NCBI GenBank assembly: GCA_049287025.1
Contig: JBAQFA010000015.1
Coordinates: forward strand, 1-42,783
Direction of reading: 5' to 3'
DNA: 42,783 nt
From: UBA11710 sp049287025
GTDB lineage: Bacteria; Patescibacteriota; Patescibacteriia; Magasanikbacterales; UBA922
This document shows positions 7,684 to 16,837 of the stretch, one piece after another. The notes under the pieces were generated by a model. The model was not told where the DNA came from, ran no database searches, and saw nothing but the letters and a program-made list of their open reading frames with translations. Every line of letters starts with the position of its first letter. Within the stretch, counting starts at the first letter, position 1. The translations under genes were made by a program, and so were the position numbers.

Positions 7684-10048
7684 ACCCAGCTACCAAACTT
7701 TAGTAAATTTCTGGCAGTTTAAAGATATTAAAGACGGGGTAATAATTATGAAAAGCGGTGCCTACCGCATGTGTTTAGAAATTTTTCCCGCCAACTTTAA
7801 CTTAATGGACGACGAAGAAAAACGGCGGACAGTTATTGGTTTTGAGCAAGTACTTCGAGAAATTGAAGTTAAATATCCACTCCGTATTTTAGTACAAACC
7901 AGAAAAACTAATGCCAATGACTACATCAACCAACTGGAACATGCCTATAGTATCCGTAGTCTTGGCACTTATGACCTGTTTAGGAAACACGCCGATTTTA
8001 TCCGCGAAGTTAACAAAGATTATGAGATTATCACTAAGAAATTTTACCTCATTTTAGAATTTAGTGAGCTTAAATATACCCTGTCCAAAGAAATTATTAG
8101 CCGTGAAGAAAAAAACATCAAGAAAAAACGGGAAATTACCGAAGAAGAAATTTTTCAAGAAGTAAGGCAAAGCATGCTCGGTATTCTCGCCACTTTTAAA
8201 TCACAATTCCAAGCCATTAATCTTAAAAGCAAAGTACTCTCAACTGGAGAGATTGTAAAAGTAATGATGGCTTATCTGGACGAAGAAAAATTTTTAAACA
8301 ATCGCGAATTTTATGAGCATTTAGATGAACACCGACAACGAGCTGTTAAAGAGGGTTTGCCATTTTCGGTGATTAATAAAATCAGTCCTGATTTTATTGA
8401 AGACGAAAATATTGACCTCTTAAGTGTCAACGGCAAGCTATATCTGCGTTCCGAATTTTTAAGCGAGCTTGGCTCTCATGCATATATTGACTGGTTTAAA
8501 GAAGTGATCATGTTTCCTTATGCCAATGACCTCATGTTTACTTTCACCAGCAAAGACCCAGCCGAAGCGGTGATAAAATTAACTGACAAACGGCATAAAA
8601 TTGAAGCCAAAATATTTGATGAAAATACCCAGCACAAACCAAAGAATATTGCTGATAATTTGGTGTTAGAAAGCACAGAAAAAATTGAGAAGCAATATTT
8701 GCGTTCAGAAATCAAACCAATTGATCTTAAAGTGGAAATGACTTTCCGCTCTGACACTATCCAAGCGCTTAATATCGTGCATATGAACTTGGAGCGACTA
8801 CTAAACCGCAAGATGATGCGTTCCCGAATTTACCACTATGAACAGTTTGAAGGATTGAAAGGCACTTTTATCGCTGGCTATAGCGACACGGACACCAGAA
8901 ACCATCGCGACATTAACACCGACGTCGCCGCCTTTACTTTTCCTTTTATCATTCCGCAAATTTCTTCCAGCACCGGCATACTCTACGGCGTGGACGAAAT
9001 TAACCGTTCCTTAGTCACGATTGATAGAAAAGAATTAGAAAGCTACAACCGCTCCATTGTCGCCTCAACTGGTGCGGGCAAATCATATTTTATTAAACTG
9101 GATTTAATCCGTTCTCGCATGATTGGTTATCAGTCGTTTGTTTTAGATGTAGAAAATGAATTTGAAATGGTCACCAGTTATTTAAAAGGAAAATATATTG
9201 AGCTTAATGACAAATCCATTTATTACATCAACCCTTTTCATATTTCCGGACCAGAATACAAGCCACAAAAAATTGAATTTGTTAGAGAGCTGTTTAAAAC
9301 TATGTATGGCAATGAAAAAATTAATGTCACTGACTTAACTCATATTGAAAAAATTATTAACAATGTCTATGAATCTGCCCTAGCAGAAAATACCCAACCG
9401 GTACTTATTAATTTTATTCAAGCGATTGCAGCTCTGCCCAAAAACAAAACTATTGAGGGACTCTTAACTGTGCTTCGGTCATACAACGACCCAGAACATC
9501 CCCAATATTACCTATTTAATAAACAACAAAATATTGATTTTGCCAATGATGACCTGATTGTTTTTGCCTTGAAGTATGTAGACAAACGGGATTTTGTCAT
9601 TGCTGTTATCCTTGAGAGCTACTGGAACTATATCAATCACCCCAAGAACAAAATCAAATTTAAAAATTTGATTATTGACGAAGCCTCTCAACTTTTTCAA
9701 TCGGGTTTAATTGTAGACAAATTGGCTTCACTCGCTCTACGAGGAAGGAAATACAACTCGGGTGTGACGACCATTGTGCAATCAATTAATCATTATTACA
9801 GCAGTACTTTCCCGAGAACCAGCGACTTGTTTGATCAGTCGTCCGTGACACTAGTCATGAAGCACAAAGTTAGCGACTCTTTTGATAAGCTCAATGAAAA
9901 AGTGCATATAAATAAACCAGAACGAGCATATTTGGAACGTCTGGAAATTGGCAAAGGCCTGTTAATTGTTAATGATTCCAAAATACCGCTCTCGATTAAA
10001 AGCAGTGAAGAGGAAGACCGTGTTTGCACTACCAAGCCACCATCATAA
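7649..10048 (+). CDS. virB4: VirB4-like type IV secretion ATPase
   Basis: 799 aa. The N-terminal half is the VirB4/TraC N-domain with a long charged helical segment; the C-terminal half is a HerA/FtsK-type ATPase with Walker A STGAGKS near residue 473 and Walker B LIIDEASQ near 676, then a conserved-looking TTIVQS strand. VirB4 is the main ATPase driving pilus assembly and substrate movement and sits on the cytoplasmic face. Length and gene order match the family. The start lies inside the end of the PrgI gene, so translation is probably coupled. Confidence 0.92.
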   Translation: MSYIRNLLFKSKPSYQTLVNFWQFKDIKDGVIIMKSGAYRMCLEIFPANFNLMDDEEKRRTVIGFEQVLREIEVKYPLRILVQTRKTNANDYINQLEHAYSIRSLGTYDLFRKHADFIREVNKDYEIITKKFYLILEFSELKYTLSKEIISREEKNIKKKREITEEEIFQEVRQSMLGILATFKSQFQAINLKSKVLSTGEIVKVMMAYLDEEKFLNNREFYEHLDEHRQRAVKEGLPFSVINKISPDFIEDENIDLLSVNGKLYLRSEFLSELGSHAYIDWFKEVIMFPYANDLMFTFTSKDPAEAVIKLTDKRHKIEAKIFDENTQHKPKNIADNLVLESTEKIEKQYLRSEIKPIDLKVEMTFRSDTIQALNIVHMNLERLLNRKMMRSRIYHYEQFEGLKGTFIAGYSDTDTRNHRDINTDVAAFTFPFIIPQISSSTGILYGVDEINRSLVTIDRKELESYNRSIVASTGAGKSYFIKLDLIRSRMIGYQSFVLDVENEFEMVTSYLKGKYIELNDKSIYYINPFHISGPEYKPQKIEFVRELFKTMYGNEKINVTDLTHIEKIINNVYESALAENTQPVLINFIQAIAALPKNKTIEGLLTVLRSYNDPEHPQYYLFNKQQNIDFANDDLIVFALKYVDKRDFVIAVILESYWNYINHPKNKIKFKNLIIDEASQLFQSGLIVDKLASLALRGRKYNSGVTTIVQSINHYYSSTFPRTSDLFDQSSVTLVMKHKVSDSFDKLNEKVHINKPERAYLERLEIGKGLLIVNDSKIPLSIKSSEEEDRVCTTKPPS

Positions 10049-10054
10049 CAATGT

Positions 10055-10816
10055 ATGGGCGTAGCCTATTTAATTCAATTAATTTACAGTCAACGGCATA
10101 CTTTAAAAAGATGTTGTATTTTACTAATTATCCTCATAGTTAGTTTTTTCTTTTTTCTCTATATTCTCATTGCCACGGCTTTTGCCGTTATCCAAGGTAC
10201 GGGAAAAGTTTCTGATAATGAACAACAAAACTTAGCTTCTTTTGCCGAATTCCAAAGTTTTAATTACAAAACCATTTATGGTGAAGTGTGGTACACCTTT
10301 GCCCACCAATATACCTTTCCGACACTAGGATTTTTAACCCAAGGAGTAATTTTAGATTCGTCAGCAGTAGTTGGCTTAAAACATGTGGCTTGGGATATTG
10401 CCGACCACAATTCTAGACAAACAGAAGTAAGGGCTTTTGCCGACGGGACTGTGATGACAATAAAAGATAATATTTTGGAAAATACCACTAGGCGTTGGAA
10501 ATTTTGTGATGATAATGACAGTGGTATTTGCTGGTATGAAGTAACCAAACCGGCTGACGTGCAGTATGGTTGTGGCTATGAAATTGATATTCAACACACA
10601 GATTCTTTACGAACACAATATTGTCATTTAACAACAGAATCAAGCCTACAAGTTGGCGACCGAGTAACTGTGGGAGAAATAATCGGCTACCAAGGAAGCA
10701 CGGGTTGGGCCACAGGCAAACATTTACACTTCGCCCTGTGGCGAGAGGGACAACTGGTTGACCCTTCGTATGCTTTTATGCAGACCAGTTTGAGCAATTG
10801 GACAGATGAAGAATGA
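10055..10816 (+). CDS. M23 family peptidoglycan peptidase
   Basis: 253 aa with an N-terminal membrane anchor (about 20-45) and a C-terminal LytM/M23 domain. The visible zinc motifs are H-VAWD near residue 110 and HLHFAL near 227, with the usual glycine-rich turn (GDRVTVGEIIGYQGSTG) before the second. Such enzymes cut peptide bridges in the cell wall so the secretion channel can pass, and M23 or NlpC/P60 genes usually close this kind of operon. It starts 7 bases after VirB4 and ends the + strand block just before a strong terminator. Confidence 0.88.
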   Translation: MGVAYLIQLIYSQRHTLKRCCILLIILIVSFFFFLYILIATAFAVIQGTGKVSDNEQQNLASFAEFQSFNYKTIYGEVWYTFAHQYTFPTLGFLTQGVILDSSAVVGLKHVAWDIADHNSRQTEVRAFADGTVMTIKDNILENTTRRWKFCDDNDSGICWYEVTKPADVQYGCGYEIDIQHTDSLRTQYCHLTTESSLQVGDRVTVGEIIGYQGSTGWATGKHLHFALWREGQLVDPSYAFMQTSLSNWTDEE

Positions 10817-10833
10817 AGCATAAGCAAATGAAA

Positions 10834-10868
10834 AAAAGGACCGGATTCCTAAGAACCCGATCCTTTTT
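10834..10868. terminator. Bidirectional terminator at the strand switch
   Basis: A hairpin with interrupted stem GGA-CGG-TTC / GAA-CCG-TCC, flanked by seven A on the left and five T on the right, serves both the T4SS operon (+) and the 119-aa gene (-). It marks the point where coding direction changes for most of the element. Confidence 0.85.
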
Positions 10869-10879
10869 GTTTTTTGGCT

Positions 10880-11239
10880 TCAAGCCATAGCCAGCTCTGT
10901 TAAGTATTCATCCTGATTACATCTGATTTTGAGATTGCAATGAGAACACAAGCTGTCATTCGTAAAGTTCACTTCACTGCGAAATCCCTCCTCGCCACAG
11001 TCACCGCAATTAAGCCAGTTTTCCAACTTGTTATCACTATTCAACATAACAACGTTGTATTCTTCATCAACCAAGAAGACGTAACCACTGTTGGGGTTAA
11101 ACTCTAAAGTTACTCCGTCCTCCAAATGGTCGGAAGGACTAGCCCAATTCTCGTTAGACCAGGCAATTAAAAGTTCGCCTGCCATGAAGCGTTCTCGGTT
11201 GCCAAAAGCCGAGAGAGATGAGAAATCTGTTATTCTCAT
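10880..11239 (-). CDS. Small protein with zinc-ribbon motifs
   Basis: 119 aa, function unknown. A C-terminal half rich in cysteine pairs (CGDCG near 77-81 and CSHCNLKIRC near 97-106) looks like a treble-clef or zinc-ribbon site; the N-terminal part is a small beta-rich region. Base composition is more GC-rich than the neighbouring restriction genes. The annotated ATG lies just after a T-run that ends a structured leader and has no ribosome site; an internal ATG at codon 19 (MAGELL) is possible. It could be a regulator or nucleic-acid-binding protein. Confidence 0.7.
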   Translation of the reverse strand: MRITDFSSLSAFGNRERFMAGELLIAWSNENWASPSDHLEDGVTLEFNPNSGYVFLVDEEYNVVMLNSDNKLENWLNCGDCGEEGFRSEVNFTNDSLCSHCNLKIRCNQDEYLTELAMA

Positions 11240-11245
11240 ATAATT

Positions 11246-11415
11246 AAAAAAACGGCCATTGTTTAATGTCCGTGCGAAGGCCGTAATATTTCCGCAGCGA
11301 ACGGGCTTGCCTACAGCGGCTGATAGCTTGCCTTAGTCAAGGTGGAGATGAGGCACGAGTTCTTACCTTGACGAAGGATAAGCTGACGCTATAATACCTA
11401 GCCCTGATGCGGAAA
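11246..11415 (-). ncRNA. Large structured RNA / leader upstream of the zinc-ribbon gene
   Basis: A nested set of pairings closes about 125 bases: TTTCCGCA/TGCGGAAA (11289-11296/11408-11415), GGGCT/AGCCC (11303-11307/11400-11404), AGCG/CGCT, AGCTT/AAGCT, CCTT/AAGG and GTCAAGGT/ACCTTGAC (11336-11343/11365-11372). On the - strand it is followed by a terminator-like stem ACGGCC/GGCCGT (11279-11284/11252-11257) and seven T, directly before the ATG of the 119-aa gene. This fits a riboswitch or attenuator, or a free-standing small RNA. The long interrupted hairpin also recalls 6S RNA. Strand is inferred from the T-run and the gene position; I do not recognise a known family. Confidence 0.6.
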
Positions 11416-11450
11416 AATGAAGGCCAAAAAAATATTTTAATAAAAATAAA

Positions 11451-11478
11451 AAAGATACCACATTTTTATGATATCTTT
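11451..11478. terminator. Terminator of the restriction-like operon
   Basis: Hairpin AAAGATA...TATCTTT (11451-11457/11472-11478) with a T-run on the - strand, about 30 bases after the stop of the 164-aa gene. Confidence 0.75.
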
Positions 11479-11506
11479 TATTGTATAATCAAAATTTATT
11501 AACAAA

Positions 11507-12001
11507 TTATTTAAACCAAGAAAATACACCGCTTGTTTTCGTTTCTTTAATCACAGATTCTTTTTCAAATAATTTTCTTGGAAAATCTTTTCTACTAACT
11601 TTATGACCAAGAGAACCATCAGAACCTTTAACTGTATAATGCGTATTTTTATTTCTGGCAATGCTTATCCACTCAACAGGATCGTGCGTCTCATTAAGAA
11701 TTTTTTTTAACTCATTAAAACTCAAAGTTACAATCCCGTCTTCGCCGCACACTAATAACAAAAATACTTCACCTAATTTATTTTTCATTTCTAAAATTTC
11801 ATCCTGATGTTCCTGTGCAAAGCTAAATCTCCATGGGGACATTCTTTTGGTTGAATGTTTAATGAAAATACCAGTATTTTTATTTATAACATAAGAGGCG
11901 TTACTCTCACTTGGGAATGACTCAATTACCATACTTTTGTTTGACCCGTGGAGTAAATTAACAAGAACAGCGCCATGATAAAAAGCAAATTCTTTAATCA
12001 T
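11507..12001 (-). CDS. Unknown protein of the Z1/methyltransferase module
   Basis: 164 aa. Its start overlaps the end of the Z1 gene by 8 bases, so the two are translationally coupled. The N-terminus (FYHGAVLVNLL) and a strand-turn-strand region (SYVINKNTGIFIKHSTKRMSPWRF) look like one compact alpha/beta domain; a helical part and a basic C-terminal tail follow. I cannot name the family. Since the operon has a methyltransferase and a helicase-like ATPase but no obvious nuclease, this is the candidate restriction effector or specificity subunit. That role is inference from position. Confidence 0.8.
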   Translation of the reverse strand: MIKEFAFYHGAVLVNLLHGSNKSMVIESFPSESNASYVINKNTGIFIKHSTKRMSPWRFSFAQEHQDEILEMKNKLGEVFLLLVCGEDGIVTLSFNELKKILNETHDPVEWISIARNKNTHYTVKGSDGSLGHKVSRKDFPRKLFEKESVIKETKTSGVFSWFK

Positions 12002-13856
12002 AGTTTTTTGGCGTTTTTAAAAAACGTATATTACCTCTGTATCTATAAAAAATACGAGCCTTCCCAGATTCATTAAAAAGAATATTTATATGATGAATTG
12101 CATTGGGATGTTTTGTTAATTCCATTTCTCTATCACCTATGAATCCTTTTGCACGTGTAATAGTATTTTTGTCCATCTCTCCTTCTTTTTCAGTGTACCC
12201 TGCTATACCTTTCGGAGAGTGTACTGCCAATGATTCATCCCCAAGTGGACAAAAGCCCTCAATATAACTAATTAAGTATGTGGGTAGACAACTTTTACCA
12301 AACAATTCAGAAAGGGCTTTCACTTTTTGAATTGGTTTTATGTTTTGGCTAAGTATTTCTTCAATGTTACCAGAGTCAAAATTGAAAAGTTCAAAACTCA
12401 TTTCCCCTTTATCTACAACAACATTTGTTTTATCAATACTTGCTGCTGAAACAGCAGTAATCCTTTCACCATCCAGCCAAACAGGTGTTCGCTTGTCCTG
12501 TTTTCTTGATTCAAGTGATAATCTGTGAAAAATAAAACATTTTTGCCAATCTAAATATAGCGATTTAGGAATTATTAACTCAAAATATTTCAAATAATCA
12601 TTCCGAGAGCCAAACATTCTGGCTCTCTGAATATAGGTATCTTGCTGTAATTTATGTTTAACATCTCTTGTAAAAAACATTGAAAGAAGGTTGTCAAAAG
12701 TGACACCGCGAGAAATAATATTTCCACCAATAACTACAGTAAAAGGAGCAGTCGGATCAGTAGCCGTCCGATTGTCCGCGGCGTTTACTTCCTTATCACT
12801 ATTCATCACCACAATATTGTTCCTATCAATATTTCCAATGGTATATTTTGTTATTTCGTTTGCATGTTCTGGATATCTCGCATGAGCAATTTCCCAAATT
12901 TTTTTAAAATAAATTTCATGATTAGTATCATTTTCATCTTTTAATACTTCAAATATTTTAACAATTTGTTTGTAATCAACCGTATGGTCAGCTTTTTTAC
13001 TGCTCGTATGAACAAGCATTGAATAGTTTTTTTCAGGATCATTAACTACTGTGTTTAAATATCCCACGTTAACTATGAAGCTAAACAATGCTTCTCGTAG
13101 ATATTTTGGGTCGTCTCCTGTATCAGGCAGAAAAGTCAATCTATACGGCAAATTTTCAGTAGAAACAGGAAAAAAAGTATCTTGCCCCGTATAATTTAAA
13201 TGTGGCTGAAAATCGATCCAATACTCATTTTGATTTTGGTGGGTTTTATTTAAGTCAAGACGAGCAGGTGTCGCTGTAACGCCAATGTAGGTACCATCCA
13301 AACTTATCAATTTTTCTGTTAGCTCGTTTATTTTACTTTTTTCCTTTTTGTTTATCTTTGAATTTGGTGTAGCATAATCAGCCTCATCATCAATCACCAC
13401 TCTACTTGAATGTCCATCAAGTTTTTGAATAAGCTTCTGTAAATCCTTTGAATTTTTTTTACAAAAAATTATCCATTGGTGATCAGCAATTTTTACTTCA
13501 GGTGGCAAAATTTCACTAAACTTTTTTGGAGAAGGAGAAAGACCAGATCTTTGGAAACGTTCAAGATTTTGTCCCAACAATTGGACACTATCATTAAGTA
13601 AAGCAATAACTATCTTAAAACCAACGTCAAGAAGCTTGGCTGTTAGAGCAATCATCATTTCAGTCTTTCCACTTTGTGGTTCACCATAGATTACAAATGA
13701 TCTTTGCCCTTTTTGAGTATTATCGACAGCGTTTTCAACGACCGCCTTGATTCGATCAACTTCTTTGTTCATGGAAACGAGCTTGGCCAATCGTCTTTCG
13801 TAACGATTATTATTTATTGTTTCTCTTTTTAAATCGTTTAAATTAAAGTTGGGCAT
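11994..13856 (-). CDS. Z1-domain ATPase/helicase-like protein
   Basis: 620 aa. Walker A GEPQSGKT near residue 58, a DEAD-like Walker B IDDEAD near 155, a VTATPAR motif near 197, and a second helicase-like half with GGNIISRGVTF and a QRARMFG motif resembling helicase motif VI. This is the pattern of Z1-domain proteins, superfamily II-like ATPases found beside methyltransferases in restriction-like defence systems. The gene starts 5 bases after the methyltransferase stop and overlaps the next gene. It probably remodels DNA or drives translocation for an associated effector. Confidence 0.85.
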   Translation of the reverse strand: MPNFNLNDLKRETINNNRYERRLAKLVSMNKEVDRIKAVVENAVDNTQKGQRSFVIYGEPQSGKTEMMIALTAKLLDVGFKIVIALLNDSVQLLGQNLERFQRSGLSPSPKKFSEILPPEVKIADHQWIIFCKKNSKDLQKLIQKLDGHSSRVVIDDEADYATPNSKINKKEKSKINELTEKLISLDGTYIGVTATPARLDLNKTHQNQNEYWIDFQPHLNYTGQDTFFPVSTENLPYRLTFLPDTGDDPKYLREALFSFIVNVGYLNTVVNDPEKNYSMLVHTSSKKADHTVDYKQIVKIFEVLKDENDTNHEIYFKKIWEIAHARYPEHANEITKYTIGNIDRNNIVVMNSDKEVNAADNRTATDPTAPFTVVIGGNIISRGVTFDNLLSMFFTRDVKHKLQQDTYIQRARMFGSRNDYLKYFELIIPKSLYLDWQKCFIFHRLSLESRKQDKRTPVWLDGERITAVSAASIDKTNVVVDKGEMSFELFNFDSGNIEEILSQNIKPIQKVKALSELFGKSCLPTYLISYIEGFCPLGDESLAVHSPKGIAGYTEKEGEMDKNTITRAKGFIGDREMELTKHPNAIHHINILFNESGKARIFYRYRGNIRFLKTPKNYD

Positions 13857-13861
13857 ATAGG

Positions 13862-15190
13862 TTATTTTTTCATTATTAAAATATACTCATATTCATAAGC
13901 ACATTTTTTATTTTTATTATTTTTATTTGTAAATTTACCAGTTGATATATCGCGCCACGGTGTTATCATTTTGTTGATCACTTTTCGTTTTATAATTCTA
14001 TAAATTTTAAAACCAATATTTATCATTTGTTCAGATGCAACTTCTGCATTGAGGATATCTATCCCCCTGAGTTGGGTATTACCAATAACCACACAAGCAT
14101 ATTTACCAACTTTAAGAACTCTGTACATTTCTTTAAATGCAGACTTCATGTCAATAAAATAGTTTGCAACATCTTTGGAAAGAGTCTTGTTTATTACGTG
14201 TAAACTATTTATTATTTTTTCACCAATTTCACTTTCTAAATTCCCAGCTTGTTTATTCTTAAAACTGGTCCCGATAAATTTTTTTCTAAATTCATTAAAA
14301 TTATTGGAGTGCTTATGCCAATCATTAAATATTTTTTTGTCTCCCCCAAACCACAGCAAAGAAAGTTGGTGTAGGTCAGCATATTCATACGACGTCACAT
14401 ATGGTGGAGAGGTAATTATTAGATCGACTTTATTTTTACCAATAGGAAATTTTTTTGTTGAATCATGTAATAAAACCTTTGTGGGCACCTTTAAATTTTG
14501 GTTTTTTAAAAGTTCCTCATAAAATTCTTTGTTCTTCTTTACCATTGACTTTGTATGTTTCAAAAATGTTTCATAAACAGATGGGGTATTTTTATTTTTA
14601 TCAACTGTGGGTTTTATACTTTTCATTAGCCATCTAGAGGAATTTTTCAAATTATGTGAAAAAGAACAAAGAAAAAATTTCCTAATTTCTTCATCCTTAA
14701 TTTTTCTTATTTCTGAATATATATAGTCAAGTTTTTTTATTGTTTTTTTATCAAACCAATAAAGCAACCTATCATTTTTTAGATGATTTTTTAAAGTAAC
14801 TATTTTTTTATTAAATATTTTCGATTTAAGCTTCTCAAATCCAATGTCTAATATTATGGGGTCAATTGCTGTAACCTTTACCTCTGCTATAAATTTAGCG
14901 ACAGGATTTATATCAAATCCGATACTTTTTCTGCCTAATCTTTTACACTCGACCATTGTTGTACCACAACCACCGAATGGATCGAGAATGGTGTCTCTCT
15001 TAGAAGTAAAATCTTCAAGTAACTTCTCAACAATATTGGGAATAAACTTGGCAGGATAACGATGATAACTATGTGTAAAAGCCGTTGTCTCAGCTCTTGA
15101 GACTTCTTTAAAAGACCAATCTTTATCAGGTTTAAAATTTGAAAATTGTTTTACGAGATTAATTTTCACAAAATAATAGATTATTGACAT
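13862..15190 (-). CDS. DNA methyltransferase (N4/N6 amino type)
   Basis: About 442 aa. The cofactor motif DPFGGCGTT near residue 80 comes before the catalytic motif TSPPY near 270, followed by YEYADLHQLSLLWFG; SPPY is typical of amino-methyltransferases acting on cytosine N4 or adenine N6. ATG at 15190 is preferred over the TTG at 15193. It is the first gene of an operon with the Z1 protein and the 164-aa protein and would protect element and host DNA from that module. A good promoter lies 19 bases upstream, so the transcript would have a very short leader. Confidence 0.9.
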   Translation of the reverse strand: MSIIYYFVKINLVKQFSNFKPDKDWSFKEVSRAETTAFTHSYHRYPAKFIPNIVEKLLEDFTSKRDTILDPFGGCGTTMVECKRLGRKSIGFDINPVAKFIAEVKVTAIDPIILDIGFEKLKSKIFNKKIVTLKNHLKNDRLLYWFDKKTIKKLDYIYSEIRKIKDEEIRKFFLCSFSHNLKNSSRWLMKSIKPTVDKNKNTPSVYETFLKHTKSMVKKNKEFYEELLKNQNLKVPTKVLLHDSTKKFPIGKNKVDLIITSPPYVTSYEYADLHQLSLLWFGGDKKIFNDWHKHSNNFNEFRKKFIGTSFKNKQAGNLESEIGEKIINSLHVINKTLSKDVANYFIDMKSAFKEMYRVLKVGKYACVVIGNTQLRGIDILNAEVASEQMINIGFKIYRIIKRKVINKMITPWRDISTGKFTNKNNKNKKCAYEYEYILIMKK

Positions 15191-15208
15191 CAAGTATATT
15201 TCTACTTA

Positions 15209-15237
15209 AGTATACATCTGTGAGTTCTTTTTTTCAA
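15209..15237 (-). promoter_or_regulatory. Promoter of the methyltransferase operon
   Basis: On the - strand: -35 TTGAAA (15232-15237), a 17-base spacer, and -10 TATACT (15209-15214). Transcription would start near 15202, about 12 bases before the ATG. Confidence 0.7.
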
Positions 15238-15283
15238 TATTAAAAACACTTTAATAAACTATTGTATAAAATATTCCTTTAAG

Positions 15284-15379
15284 CATTATAAAAAAATAAA
15301 AACCCTCCGTTCATATCTACTTCAAATAAAGAAATAAACATAAACGGAGGGTGGGGTGAAGTCTGGCACACTTCACCCC
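15284..15379 (-). terminator. 3' hairpins and terminator of the POT gene
   Basis: Two hairpins follow the transporter: GGGGTGAAGT/ACTTCACCCC (15353-15362/15370-15379, 7-base loop), then ACCCTCCGTT/AACGGAGGGT (15302-15311/15343-15352, 31-base AT-rich loop), followed on the - strand by a long T-rich tract. The second belongs to the long-loop type seen after several GC-rich genes here. Confidence 0.75.
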
Positions 15380-15449
15380 TGTCGACAGTCGACGATCAGC
15401 GTGTGGTGAATCACGCCTCGCCAACACATTCGACTTTTCCCTCCTTGCG

Positions 15450-16778
15450 TTACTTGTTGGCCGCCATTGCCTTGTTGAGCGGCTTGGAGAAGGCCAAAAT
15501 TCCCAAGCCGGCAGCGATGCCGATCACCGTGAGCATCAGAAAGAACATGTCCTTGTTCATCGTCTCGTAGAACGTCCCGATGTAGCCCGACAGGTAGTTC
15601 CCGAAGAAGCTGGACATGAACCACATGCCCATCATCATGGAAATGACGCTGGCGGGCGCGATCTTCGAGACGAGCGACAGACCCATCGGCGACAGGTAGA
15701 GTTCGCCGACCGTGAGCATAGCCGTACAGAAGAACGGCCAGAAGAGGCTGCCCTTGCCGTCACCGACGACCTTGGCTCCCACGATCATCACGATGTAGGA
15801 CATACCAAGCAAGAAGCAGCCGATGGCCATCTTCTTCACGGTCGAAGGCTCCTTGCCTCGCTCGTTCTGCCAACCCCAGAAAGCGTTCACCAGGGGCATA
15901 CCGAGCACAATCATGATGGGGTTGAAGGACTGGAACCAGGTGCTCGGGATCTGCCAACCGAAGATGGTCGGCCACACCGTGCTTTGATCGGCCCAGAGCT
16001 GCATGGTGTTACCCTGCTGCTCGTAGATGGCCCAGAACGGGATGTTGAGCAGGCAGAGACCAGCCAGGGCCATGATCTTGGTCCAGTCCGCCCGAGTGAG
16101 AGGTTGCTTCGAAACCTCGCCCTTCTTGGTGCGCGTGATGTTGTCTGGAGCGAGATGCTTCTGACCCCAGAGGTAGAGCAAGAGACTGAGAACCATGACC
16201 ACACTCGCGGCCGCGAAGCCCCAGCTCCAACCTACCTTCTGACCCAGAGTACCGCAGACCAGGGGCGAGAATATGGCCCCGAGGTTGACACCCTGGTAGA
16301 AGATGCCAAAAGCCTTGTCACGACGAGGGTCCTTGATGTCGGGGTACAGGGCGCCGACCTGGGTCGAGATGTTGGGCTTGAACATGCCGTTGCCCAATAC
16401 CAGTAACAGGAGACCCATGAAGAACATGTTCGGGACGGCCAGGAACAGGTGGCCAATGGCCATGATGATGCCACCCACGAACACGGACTTACGCTGGCCT
16501 AGATACTTGTCCGCAAGGAGACCCCCGAGGATCGGGGTGGCATAGCAGACGGCGGCGTAAATGCCGTAGATCTGCGAGGCCAGTTGCTGGACGGTCATGA
16601 CGCCGAAGATGTACTCCAGCATGCCCTTCATCTGGACGAAGCCGAAGACCTGCTCGGGATTCGTCTTGAACAGGTAGGTCGTCATGTACAGCACGAGCAG
16701 AGCACGCGTGCCGTAGTAGGAGTTGCGTTCACCCGCCTCGGTTCCGAACAGGACGTAGAGTCCTTTCGGGTGCTTCAT
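15450..16778 (-). CDS. POT/PTR family proton-dependent peptide transporter
   Basis: 442 aa, a polytopic major facilitator protein with about 12 or more membrane segments. The N-terminal ERNSYYGTRALLVLY and the segment GNGMFKPNISTQVG are signatures of the PTR2/POT family, which imports di- and tripeptides with protons through the cytoplasmic membrane. The ribosome site GGGAGGGAC precedes the ATG. The gene is far more GC-rich than the AT-rich backbone. It shares its promoter and leader type with the peptidase gene just upstream, so the two probably serve one peptide-uptake function. Confidence 0.92.
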   Translation of the reverse strand: MKHPKGLYVLFGTEAGERNSYYGTRALLVLYMTTYLFKTNPEQVFGFVQMKGMLEYIFGVMTVQQLASQIYGIYAAVCYATPILGGLLADKYLGQRKSVFVGGIIMAIGHLFLAVPNMFFMGLLLLVLGNGMFKPNISTQVGALYPDIKDPRRDKAFGIFYQGVNLGAIFSPLVCGTLGQKVGWSWGFAAASVVMVLSLLLYLWGQKHLAPDNITRTKKGEVSKQPLTRADWTKIMALAGLCLLNIPFWAIYEQQGNTMQLWADQSTVWPTIFGWQIPSTWFQSFNPIMIVLGMPLVNAFWGWQNERGKEPSTVKKMAIGCFLLGMSYIVMIVGAKVVGDGKGSLFWPFFCTAMLTVGELYLSPMGLSLVSKIAPASVISMMMGMWFMSSFFGNYLSGYIGTFYETMNKDMFFLMLTVIGIAAGLGILAFSKPLNKAMAANK

Positions 16779-16837
16779 GATTCAGTCCCTCCCAACCCCG
16801 AACTTAATCGGAGTATCTGCGCACGTTAAAATGTTAA

